From Nemania diffusa (Eukaryota; Ascomycota; Sordariomycetes; Xylariales; Xylariaceae), in contig JBBPUQ010000009.1 in assembly GCA_038501195.1 (NCBI GenBank), positions 496,001 through 560,000 on the forward strand: a DNA stretch of 64,000 nt, read 5' to 3'. The notes under the pieces are model-generated. The model ran no database searches, was not told the origin of the DNA, and saw nothing but the letters and a program-made list of their open reading frames with translations. Every line of letters starts with the position of its first letter. The stretch's first letter is position 1. A program made the translations under genes and the position numbers. This document shows, in pieces, positions 1 through 10,434 of this stretch.

Positions 1-127
1 CTCAAACGCCCACTTCGATCTTCCAGACCTCTTTACAAGCCACCTATATCATAATTACTCACTTCAGCACGCGCAATACATCTCACGGCATGGGATCTCT
101 CCAGCCTGTCATAATCAATTGGGAAGT

Positions 128-2387
128 ATGCCTATCCTGAAGTCTTTACCTCCATGGCCTGATCCTCAGGAATCCATTGGGCGGCAGATATCATCTTCAA
201 GAGTCCGCAAGCGTACGGTGTGGTGGCCTCGAGGACCGGCGCTCGACACTTTCGAGAAACTTATTCAACCCCAAATCGAGATTAATCTCAAACGAGTAGA
301 CTTCGGCCACGCCGAACTCTTTATTAAACTGTATATGATAGGGAAAAAAACCGAAAGCGCAAATCCCATTGTCATGGTTTGCTGCACGGATAGCGAAGCC
401 CGAAACGCTGCTGAAGCTGCTATACGAGAAAGCGGCCTGTTAAATGGGCATGAAGGGTTCGGACTGGGGGCTATTTCTTTACCATTGGAGCATCCAACGC
501 CCGTTCGCCGTTTGTCTCCTAAGAATGAGGATTGCGATCTGTCAGCTGGGAGTAGTAAATCCGACACAACTAATCCACCCTCTGAGCTACTTTCATCGCT
601 CTCGGCAGATGGTTCATTTCATCCACCACTCGGGAATACACTGTTTCCACCTTCAACTCCCTCCGCTCTAAATGGGTCGCTACTACTCATTGTCGATACA
701 CTGCCAAGCCCCGATGAGCCCGGTATTTCCAATGCCGGCTTGGTGGTATTTGCATCGGTACTTGAGCCGCTCTTGGGGAGACGTATATGCACCTCTACCA
801 ATAGCAGCCAGGCTTTGACCCATCTCCAGTATGCTACCGCTGGAGTTGTCATTAAAGTGGGCAAAAATTATTATCAGCTGACCGCTGGGCATTTGTTTGA
901 GGTAGAGAGTGGGACTTCGGAATCAAAATCGGCACTTACTTCCTTGGATGATTGTCGTTTTGATGGGCAGAGCGATGACGATGAAAACGACTCTGACTAT
1001 AACTTGGAGATGACAGAGCGTGGCAGTAAAACACCAGAAGATGCTCAATCACCGAATGGGTCAGCGAGCGACTCTACAAGCGGAGAGACTATAGGAGATG
1101 GTATTACTTCCGTACCTGGAGTTTTATACTAAAGAAACTAACACTTATATAGAATCGCATGATGCACTATCCGCTCAGACAATACAAAACTCTGATGTAA
1201 CAAGTTTTGAAGATCCAGAAAACCCACCAAACACAGATTGCGTGGTTCCTATTGCCCATCTACCCCGAGGAAGATCATTTCGATGTCCGATAGACTACGC
1301 CATTATCGCTCTTCCAAACAGCTCTGTTGAGAACATGGGTCGGGAAATCAATACCCCCGGGGCCTACCCACGTGTTACGGACGTCGGCGAAGCTGGATAT
1401 GAAGAACGCGATATCATTGTCGTCACGCATTCTACTATTATCAAGGGCGTTTTGATCCCAGGCAAAGTGGCCTATAGGGGATATAAAACTCATCAATTCC
1501 AAAGCTTAATCCAGATCGAGCTTGAGAGCGCAGTTTTCGAGGGTGACTGTGGGTCGCCAGTACTCGACATGTCAACCGGGAGCCTTTATGGTCACATCAT
1601 TATGGGGGTACCGGGGACGAAGCTAGCATACATTGTCCAAGCACTTGATATTTTCCGGGATATCGAGACCAAGATTGGCAAGCCGCCTAGTATCGTTACC
1701 GTAGAGGATGCTAAGAAACCGGAAACCTCTACTAATCGATACCAACACGGCAACCACATACCTCATCCCTCGCGATGCTACAGTGTTTCTACGAGCTCCG
1801 GAGATAGCAGTAGAAGTTCAATTTTCTCTTCCTCTTCCAGCGGCTCAAATTCTACATTTGAATCTACATGGGCATCGATAATACCGACGAACAGTGGGCT
1901 TCCATGCGAATTCGCATCCTATGGTGCTTGTGATCAGGTATTTGGATTGGATGATTTTGATAATTGGATTGAACACATTATCACGGATCACCTTCAGGGA
2001 GTGTTGCCTAAAAAGGTCGTATGCTGGTTTTGCGATGACTTTGTTTTTGATTCCAAACACACTGCCGGTCGCCGCCAAAACTTCAGCAACCGAATGTGGC
2101 ATATCCGCGAACATGTTCTAATTGAAGGGTGTTCAGTTAAAGACATACGGCCAGACCATCACTTCAACACCCATCTTCGTGAGGCTGGGCTGATATCGGA
2201 ATCAACATATATCACCATACGAAGATACACTGAAGCCCCTCAAAGAAATTATATTCTCCCCGATAATGCTATATCGCCAGTGAGGGAGGCGAGACAGAGG
2301 AGACAGGCATATGAGTACCGTGACCCTCATGAAGAAGAAAGAGATTATCGAAGACATCGCCATAGAAGCAGAAGGTCGAGAAATTGA
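128..2387 (+). CDS. Trypsin-fold serine protease-like protein with C-terminal zinc-finger motifs
   Basis: Two exons, 128..1100 and 1153..2387, joined over a 52-nt intron (GTATTA donor, ACTAAC branch, ATAG acceptor) whose removal brings the two reading frames into phase and gives 735 aa. The start is the first in-frame ATG; the TTG at 119 is not used. A chymotrypsin-like triad can be seen: His255 in TAGHLF, Asp372 in DYAIIAL and Ser459 in GDCGSPV. A long acidic, Ser-rich insert lies between His and Asp. After a Ser-rich linker come two zinc-finger-like motifs: C576, C584, H599, H604 and then C615, C618, H641, H645. The tail (about 700-735) is rich in Arg and His. By family knowledge this resembles fungal trypsin-like modules that occur in NLR-type proteins, but no NACHT or NB-ARC is present here. 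The substrate is unknown. The intron and triad are well supported; the function is inference. Confidence 0.8.
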
Positions 2388-4926
2388 AGCTATAAAAAAG
2401 GACAAGCGAACCGTTATGGCGTTAGATAGGTCGCATACCCTTTCTGTACGACTTGTCTTCGTACATTTCCACTCAGCCGTTTGCTAGTGCCATTCCCTCC
2501 GTTGCTAGCTACCTACACTGCCTCCCTAGCCGCGTGAGCCGCGAAGATTAGCTCTAGACGACAGCATACCAGACCGGTCAATGCAGGGTATGTGATCCGG
2601 TCACTTTCAGGCGATGACTACTGCCCGCGCACCATCGGTCATAGTTTCAAAAGGATCACCGCGTAGACTAGTGGGTGCATGAATGCGCCTACATGTTGGG
2701 GCATCTCAGGAAGGGGTCGCCTCTTAGTGGTTTCTACACTTCGCTAATGTCACGAGGCGGAGGCTTACACGATCCTCAGGGTGTTCTCCAACTTCATCGT
2801 GAGGGTGTGTTGTGCTCACTTTTGTCCTGCCACTTGGCGGGCCGGCCCGTGGTCTATACTCTTCTTGTTGTAAGTTGGGCCAATCCCCCTTGATTCGTCT
2901 TACATGGCTGGCATGTCTGGTTCGCTTCGCCGCCTTTGAGACGTAGTCTAGACTGTTGCGATGAGTCGCATAAGGGTGGCTGGTGAACCTCTCGGCGTGC
3001 CCTAATTATGCATGATGCCCAGATAGCACGGAATCTTCCTAGTAGAGGACATGATTAGTACCTACAGTCTTACCTGCATACTAGTGGCTGGTCGGGTATC
3101 GCATCTTTTCCGCTCACCTAATTCTGTGTCTAAGTACACTTACTGGGCGATACCCGGACCCAACCTGTCTACAATCAAGGCTTTCGGAGAGGGCTATGCA
3201 GGGGTTTGTTCGGTGCAACCCCCCAAGGATAGGATACGTTCTGTAGGGCGGGGGATTTCAGTTGAAGACCGGTCTCCCGGCTACCACCCCCAAGGCAAGG
3301 TGGAGGAGAGGAGGCCTCCTTTACTGCTTTCGAGACACCTCGTCATAGCGCATATTTTAGCGCCTTCACAACGCAGTCATATTTAACCAGGTAGAGTCGG
3401 AACACCATTATTCAAGGAATCGTACCATACCACTAGCCTATAGGTACGTTAAGAACAATAATATCTACCTACCAGCCTTGATTTAAGGGCTTTTCTAATT
3501 GATCATAAAGCTCTGATATTACAGCATCAACATTAAAGGTAATAGCTATATAATGACGTAATATATATATTGACTATTTAGCTTCATAGGGCTGAACTGC
3601 CATGTGTACTATCTATCTATTTGTAGATATTCTCCTTGCCTTTCACACGCCTCGACGTTACATCCCGCACCTCTTAAATAATTCATTTGCCCCAAAGCCA
3701 ATTGCTGGAAAATCATGGAAATGGTTGTGAAACACTCTAGGAGCAAGGCCACAATATCTATAGAGGACATGAGAGGAGATCAGGCCATTATTAGGGAGTG
3801 TCGATAGAGATATGATTCAATACTACCGGTAGGTGATAGCTTGCTACCTTGTCGAAGAAGACCAGTGCATTAGCCCTTAGTTCTCTATGTCAATGGTGAT
3901 GCCTGCTGCAATAATAGAGTCGTATTAAGTTTCAACAAACAGTCCTCAATTGTCGGGATAAATAGGTACCAAACCCGGTATGGATGAGCTGTCACATTCA
4001 CAAGACACAGGTTTTTTCAAGTAAGATGGAGAATCACGCCTCAGCGTCGTAATATAAGTAGCCGAACCAGTGCTGATCGTCGCCCCGAACGTGATCTAGT
4101 CGGGGGCACTGTTGCCTACATTACATCCAATCGCCTGGTCTCTTATTCGCGCATTATTCATGTATTCAAGTTCCCACGCGGCGAGGCAACCTGCAAAGAG
4201 AGGGGGTAGCGATTATTATTAGCCAAACAAGAGTTTTCTCGACCCTCCTCTTCGGGTCCAAGTATGTAGGATAAGAGGTATGTCAATCACGAGATGCTGG
4301 TTGTGTTAAATATAACCACTGCGCCAAAAGATGAACTTAATATTACAATTTTTATTGTAATGTCTGTAACAGGTAGTAAGTTAGTAGCGTAGTTTGGTAT
4401 GCTTGAGCCGCTAGACCCCGCCAACCCCTACCTATCGTGGCATATTGCATATTGCTGCCTCTCACGCTTATAGTCCCCGCCACCTTTCATTACTAGACTC
4501 GATCCGACAGTACTCAAACAATACGCTATTCACCAAAATTAAGTACCAGATAGCTCGTAGGATGTAAATATAGGGATTATGATTAACATTAAATAGGTTA
4601 ATCGAAGCATAGGTAGAGAGGTGGTTGTGTCCAGCTATGAATGAAAGGTGGGCAGGTCTAGGTATGCGTATGAACCCGCAGCTGCCAAGTACTCCCCCCA
4701 TGGTGGCGCTTTAGTCTAATACCCTGTTTGTATGTGAACTAGACACCTAACCTAACCACATTAATATACATCTACAGCAACAGGCGCATTATTAAATATG
4801 ACCACAGTTTGCCGTGCATGATAGTACTCTAGAGTATACTATGTAGAGCCTACAACTGAAGTTCTATTAGCATAAAATAAAGGTCAAGGAAATCGTATTG
4901 TATACTGTTATTTCGTAATCGTCGCC
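2388..4926. other. Gene-free intergenic stretch
   Basis: No coding frame with recognisable protein features was found. The part at about 2400-3400 has ordinary base composition and one short hairpin (GGGTATCGC near 3094 against its complement near 3148); it could be an old repeat but shows no matching terminal repeats. The part at 3400-4900 is richer in A+T and featureless. Small open frames at 2675 and 3051 have no family features and are regarded as chance. Confidence 0.5.
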
Positions 4927-6582
4927 TTACCCACCGGGAACGAAAATATCCGGAATACGGCAAGGCGGCTCCACCTTCCTGATCAAGTAACCAGGATTCT
5001 CTTTAGCCTTTCGGACGATGTTTTCGAATTTTTTTTCGAGCTCTTCAGCTTCTGCACGTTCCCCGGGGTCAATCACAATAAGGTCGTTAGTAATCAGACT
5101 AACGAGTTCTGCCAGACCAGTACCTTTGCCACATCGCGGGTCAGTCCCGAGTGCTTCGAACGTGCGGCGCACAACCGGATGGACCTCTGTCGTACCCCCC
5201 GTAGATCTATAATAGGCTCCCTTCTGAGAAAATTGGTCATCCTCTCGTCTCCGAAGTGATCTGAACTCACTGATCGCTCTCTCGCCGTACAATAACCAGA
5301 TGACAAACTCCGTGAATACACACCCGACCGACCACATGTCGTATCTTCGCCGCCTCGGGGAGTGTTTATCGTATTCAGCTTCCGGAGCTTCATAACAGAG
5401 TGTTGTGGCATTCGTATTCGTTGGGTTGGATCGAAATTCCGTCGCTTGGCTATGGACTCTAGACACGCCAACATCCGCAACGACCAAAGCTCCGTATTGT
5501 TTATTTTCAATGGCTGGATCGCTTGATGTCTGAAAGTGTAGGATGTTCTCCGGTTTCAAATCCCCATGCCGGCAGTTGACGCCATGGAGAGCGGACAGAG
5601 CCTTAACGAGACCGTGCATCTGCTGCAGGGACCACATAAACACTGCGGGGTCTCGTGTCTGCAAAGCGTCAGGGTCTCGCTTCCAGAAATCTGAAAGGTT
5701 ACCTCCATCAGCCCAGGGAAATATGACATAGAAGCGGCTGCCTTGTTGAATAGTGGCGATGTGCCGGACCAGATGTGGGTGTTTAAGATCCTGGATCACC
5801 ACAAGATTATCCTTCTCTCGGGTGAAATCCTTCTCTTCAACATAGTCTTTAATAGCAATCTGGACGGGATCCTTGGTTGCGGGTATCTTGGCAACTAAGT
5901 TAGCTGAAATAAGTTCCTAGTTTACATAGAGACATATTTTACTCACCAAATGGGCTGCGTGAAGCAAGCCTTTATACACAGTGCTTCCATAATTGGGTGA
6001 TATCCTCTTAATGTCGTAGAACGGTAAAGGGGATTGCCGATCAACGCAGATATGCTCACCCTGCATGGTGAGCACCGGTGCGAGGACTAGCCATTGCTCT
6101 TGGAGGAAGTCGGTGATTTCCCTACTCTTCATAACTTTTGAAAACGCATTGAATTCCCTGCCTCGGGAAGAAACCAAAACTCTACAGCTGTCGGACTTCC
6201 AATCAGCTTGCTGTCTCACAAGTGGGAGATCCTCATCTACGAGACCCTCATCGAATAGATCCCATATGGCTGTTTCTTCCTCACAAAGCCCAAGTATCGC
6301 GAACACCTTCCTCGCTTGTTTTGCTACTTGAGAAGAGCGAAAAGATTTATAGATTGGGGTAAGTGAAGATATGGTTAAATTGACTCTGTCCTTTGTGATT
6401 TTATCATCTATAACATCCAAGGGTAGGAATGGAGGAAGGTAAAGACTTTGAGACCCCTCGTTATGATCAGAATTGATCACCATTGGCCTTAGTTGATGGT
6501 AAAGACTCTGGCCAATTGAGTCAGAGTCATAATAGCTAGACTCTGAAGTCTTAGGCGACAGCTGTTGAGATTGCGATAACAT
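4927..6582 (-). CDS. Fungal HGD-type protein kinase-like protein
   Basis: Exon 1 (6582 down to about 5943) carries a ~190-residue N-terminal region and then a glycine loop (SPNYGSTVYKG, about residues 195-205). Exon 2 carries the ATP lysine in QIAIKDY, the catalytic loop HGDLKPEN, DVG in place of DFG, YEAPEAE, and YDMWSVGC. The N-terminal region resembles that of the kinase encoded divergently at 7866 (an aromatic QW motif before the glycine loop), so the two are paralogues. The strong donor GTGAGT at 5946 does not restore frame with either acceptor, at 5904 or 5895. Donor GTAAAA at 5942 does, giving about 535 or 538 aa. The exact junction is therefore uncertain. The DVG variant keeps the metal-binding Asp, so activity is possible. 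The role is inferred to be signalling of the incompatibility type, from the neighbouring genes. Confidence 0.75.
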
Positions 6583-7865
6583 AATTTAGCTGGTGAGGCA
6601 GTCACTACGAATAAATGCTAACTTCATACGATATTAATAAGATATATTCTAGGCGGAGGCAGTCCTATAGCTCTTTTTGACTGGTATAATTTGGTATTAT
6701 GTTCCCTATACCAGACGGCCCCTTTGGCAGCAGAATGTGAGGGCGCGGACCGCCTGACACTAGCCCTTTTCTTCTCTAACAGAATTAATTGATGGCCTAC
6801 ATGATGGCTGCCTTAGACAGGCCTGCAGGTCAACTAGGCGACCATCAGAGCGCATCTTCAGCCGTCAGTCCCTCCATACCAAGACGGCTTAGCAGATGAC
6901 GTATCAGCCACGCCGGACCAATTCACGAATCACGACCTCTCGTGGTCGACCTATGCACACACACACTTGCAATGCAGCAGCTATAGTTAGCAGCCAATCT
7001 GGACGGGAATTCCTCTTCGGTAGGGTGGGTGGGACGTCTTTATACCTACGCTTCGATTTTCACTGGCTGTATTAGGATTTGTTATCTTACAAGGTGGGAA
7101 GGTGGGGTTGGTAGCCTGCTTGCTCCCAAGCAGGGGGGCACCTATGGAATGAAAAGAAAGGAAATAGAATAAGGCAATGGGCGGTAGGCATCTTCTAACG
7201 AAAGAATCTCCAACATTCCTGTCCAGCTACGCCGAACCGACGAACGGGGAATCCGACCCAAACAAAGTACTTGTGACGAACAGCTCAGCCCCCTGTTCCT
7301 GCACCACAGCTGCCCATTTACTCGGTGTGATCGTGGCCTATTACTTTTCTTGCATTTTGGTGACAGCCAACTCGGTAGATTTATTGGTGCTATTGCAACG
7401 AGCATGAACCCAGGGTTTGCTGCCTCCCAAAGGATCTAGATCCCCATATTTAACCCCCCAATCAGTTATGTATGATGACTTGCTTAATGCCAGAAATGGG
7501 TAGTCTACAATCCTGCATGCATAAGTACAGCTTACATACTGTAGATAGTAGGGTGCTGTCATCGCGTCATAGTCTGCCATAGCCCCAATAACTGAATTTC
7601 CTGCCTGGAGGTGTGGCTATAACCCACCATTAGGGTCGCCAGGAGATTTGGGGAGAGAGGGTATGCTTGGCATGGTTGCTTGTAAGCAGAGCCGCATCGA
7701 AAACGCCTGACCAGGAAGATAGACTAGTGATATGTGAGGTTGCTGGTACTATATGTTAATAGCCTTAATCCGCATTGACCATGATCATTATATTTGTGTA
7801 CATCAAGCTTCGGCATGTTCACAATCTTGAACTCCTTCGTCGGTTAAGCCACAATAACTCTACCA
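6583..7865. other. Divergent promoter region between two kinase genes
   Basis: This 1.28-kb gap lies between the start codons of two divergently transcribed paralogous kinases. A short CA repeat occurs near 6956. The open frames at 7142-7580 have no family features. No terminal repeats or RNA genes were recognised. Confidence 0.4.
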
Positions 7866-9898
7866 ATGATTGGTGTTCTAAACATATCAAAGCATTATCT
7901 GTTTCAAGAAATCATGTTACTATTCGGGTCGGGATGGTCTGATCTTGGCCAGAACAAGCAGAACCTACAAGATCCTCAATCATTAATCCGAGACAAACGA
8001 GTCGAAAATGGACACAGGACTATTTCACCAGAAGAAACCCAGAAGTGCCTGTTAGACCTTCACAAACGCATACAAGGCAATCAAGTCATAAACAACTGTG
8101 GTACACCCTTCTTGCCCGAAAGATCACTTCCGAGGCTGCTCAAAAGTATAGACTTTAACGTCTTGCTACCTAGCGCTTCTGAAGAACTAATTCAGTTCAT
8201 CCGCAAGCAGGCATGGAAGGTCTTTTTCGTCACGCTAATGACTCTTCATTGGCAAAGGTCTGATGTAATAGCAGAAGTACTCGAGTCATTTCGAAAACAT
8301 CACTTCACAGACAATATCCTCCCAATTGATTCAAATGATTATGCCTCAGACAATGCAAGTCATGATCAAAAAACAACCCTGCCACCATTTGATAATGATG
8401 ATCTGTGGGGTTCCTGGGGTATGCATCAGTTCTACCTGAACCAGTGGAAGGTCATTGTGCCTACGTTCAAGAAAAACAATTTCGAGCAATTCAAAAAAGA
8501 ACTCCCGAAAGGGACCATCCTACCCCTCATGCGAAAAGAAACGAAAGGATATAGTGGTCATTTTAGCCACGTCTATAAGGCCACCCTCCATGCGGATCAC
8601 CAAGATAAACTTGATTCGGTACATGATTGCAACAAAGCTATAATCTCCTATGCATTTATGCTGATATATCTATAGAATGGAAATCGCGAAGTACAAGTCG
8701 CTCTCAAGGAACTCAAGAATACAATTAATGGGGAAGAAGATCACGACGCGGAGAATTTATGGCGGCGCGAGGCAGAGACATGGAACAAGCTCGACGCTCT
8801 GAATCACCCTCATTTGATTCGTTATATTGCCGCGTTTAAGTGTGACGCGAGTGAGTATTACCTAAACAAATTTCATCTTATTCCGATGAATTGCGTCTAA
8901 CTCAAAATGCTGAAGCGCATTACATCATGTTCGAATGGGCAGATGGTGGCACACTCCGAGATTTCTGGCGCAAATCCCCCGAAGTACACCCTAGGCTTAC
9001 CGGTGCTCGAATTATGGAATTCTTGGCGCAGTTCCGTGGCTTAGCCGACGCCCTCCACAAGCTGCATAATCCAGGGTTATATGACAGGGCGAACAGCAGA
9101 AACCAGACTTCATCAGGCACGGCCAATGTGCCCCCAATTGTTGTCCAAAGTGAAGATAAGCACTGGCGCCATGGAGATGTCAAGCCCGAGAATATCTTGG
9201 TTTTCAAGGAAGAAAAATTGTGGCTCGGAATTTGGAAGATGGCAGACCTAGGTCTAGCTAAAGAGCATGACTTCGCTACAGCATGTCGAGCCGAATCAAC
9301 ATCTACGAAACACACAACCCTACACTACGAAGCACCAGAGGCTATTACTAATAAGTCACAACCAAGGTCCAGGGTCTATGATATATGGTCAATGGGCTGT
9401 ACCATGCTCGAATCCATTATCTGGCTTCTTTATGGCCGTCAGGGGCTAGATGCGTTTCATGATGGAAAAGAGAATTTAAACCTCCAAGAAGAAGGGACTC
9501 TCTACTTCACGATTACCACCGCTAGAGGTAGCCGCAATCCCATCGCTAAGGTGAGCGATAGAGCGGAAAAGTGGATGAGAGAGATAGTACGAGATCACCC
9601 AGAATTCAAGCAGCGCACTGCATTACGGGACTTATTGGAGTTAGTAAGAGACAACCTCCTTGTCTTAGAAGAAGTTCGCTCTAAGGCCTCGCATCTACAT
9701 AAACGACTGGTTGAGATAGAGAAGAATGCAAAAAGGGACGATAAATACCTACTCGTGAGCAAGGGACAGAAACCAGCTCAAATTCCCCCTTCCCTTCGCA
9801 CACGTAGCGGAAGTACCCGTCAATCGGATACCTTACAGCCGCACCGCCACATAGGAGGCACTCATTCACTCGCGAATGGTGGATTTCAACAAAACAAT
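7866..9898 (+). CDS. HGD-type protein kinase, probably the N-terminal part of a kinase-HET fusion
   Basis: Three exons: 7866..8618, 8676..8850 and 8916..9898. The introns have canonical signals (GTACAT/CTATAG with a CTGAT branch, and GTGAGT/GAAG with a CTAAC branch), and both joins keep frame, giving 637 aa up to Asn637. Motifs seen are a glycine loop near residues 225-236, VALKE with Lys262, HGDVKPEN with Asp397, DLG with Asp420, YEAPE at about 447-451, and YDIWSMGC. The ~220-aa N-terminal region is related to that of the kinase at 4927-6582. The kinase domain ends at a point similar to where the paralogue stops. Here a GTAAGT donor at 9899 opens a chain of introns leading in phase into the HET gene. 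If that first intron were retained, the frame would stop at 9952. Kinase activity is plausible because all core residues are present; the target is unknown. Confidence 0.8.
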
Positions 9899-10383
9899 GT
9901 AAGTTCTCATTATTTTGCTATCAGATGCTCGTTGGTGAGCATACTCGAATAACTAACCATATTCAATGCTACAAGAATGTACGCCAATAGTCGAATTTTG
10001 AGACGTGATTAACTGATTACTGACTAAGTAGCTCGGTCGGTATTGAAGACTGTGAGTGGACTTGTCTGAGGACTATACTGAGGTCAACAAGTTGACTGAG
10101 ACAATAGTATGTAAGTCATAGAGCAAATGCCTATTATGACACAGACGGGGATCAGTTACTAATCATTATTTTTTGTTCCTTCAATGTAGAAAGTAAGTTT
10201 CTTGAACTCAACAAGCCACCCTGAGTTACTGACATAAGATATATAGCACGTGAGTGAATTTAATACGTTAAACGGTGTTTTAGAGGCTAATGCTTAACTC
10301 AATTGATTTATTAGGCAGTAAGTTTGTTCTCTTCAATTAAGCTTGCATAACTAATTAAACATTGTGACTAACTACAACTATAG
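9899..10383 (+). other. Array of seven introns separated by six 3-nt exons
   Basis: Six trinucleotides each sit between a 3' splice site and a 5' splice site: AAT 9976-9978, ACT 10049-10051, TAT 10108-10110, AAA 10190-10192, CAC 10247-10249 and GCA 10315-10317. The intervening introns are 77, 70, 56, 79, 54, 65 and 66 nt. Six of the seven donors are GTAAGT or GTGAGT (the exception is GTACGC at 9979). The acceptors are AAG, AAG or TAG, and most introns show a CTAAC-like or CTGAC-like branch site near the acceptor. All exons are phase 0. The array joins Asn637 of the kinase to an exon beginning at 10384 that is in frame with the HET gene. It would add the residues N, T, Y, K, H and A. Splicing is inferred from sequence only. 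The array could instead lie in the 5' leader of a separate HET gene. Confidence 0.65.
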
Positions 10384-10434
10384 ATAAACGACACTTGGGA
10401 AATTGAATCGGATGATATCATTTCTGCGCAGTTG

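Noticed and set aside
2675..3386. Two plus-strand open frames of 72 and 111 codons
   Set aside because: No domain, no codon or splice support, and start codons do not fit neighbouring exons.
2400..3400. Possible solo LTR or LINE fragment
   Set aside because: No matching repeat, target duplication or coding trace could be identified within the window.
7142..7580. Overlapping short frames between the two kinase genes
   Set aside because: They occur on both strands over the same bases and have no conserved features.
9899..9924. A 26-nt intron followed by a 10-nt exon at the start of the microexon chain
   Set aside because: Too short for a fungal intron; the 77-nt intron with a CTAAC branch is preferred.
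9899..9952. Natural end of the kinase gene at the TAA at 9950-9952
   Set aside because: The frame from 9899 starts exactly with a GTAAGT donor, and the residues after it look like intron translation. Kept only as an alternative.
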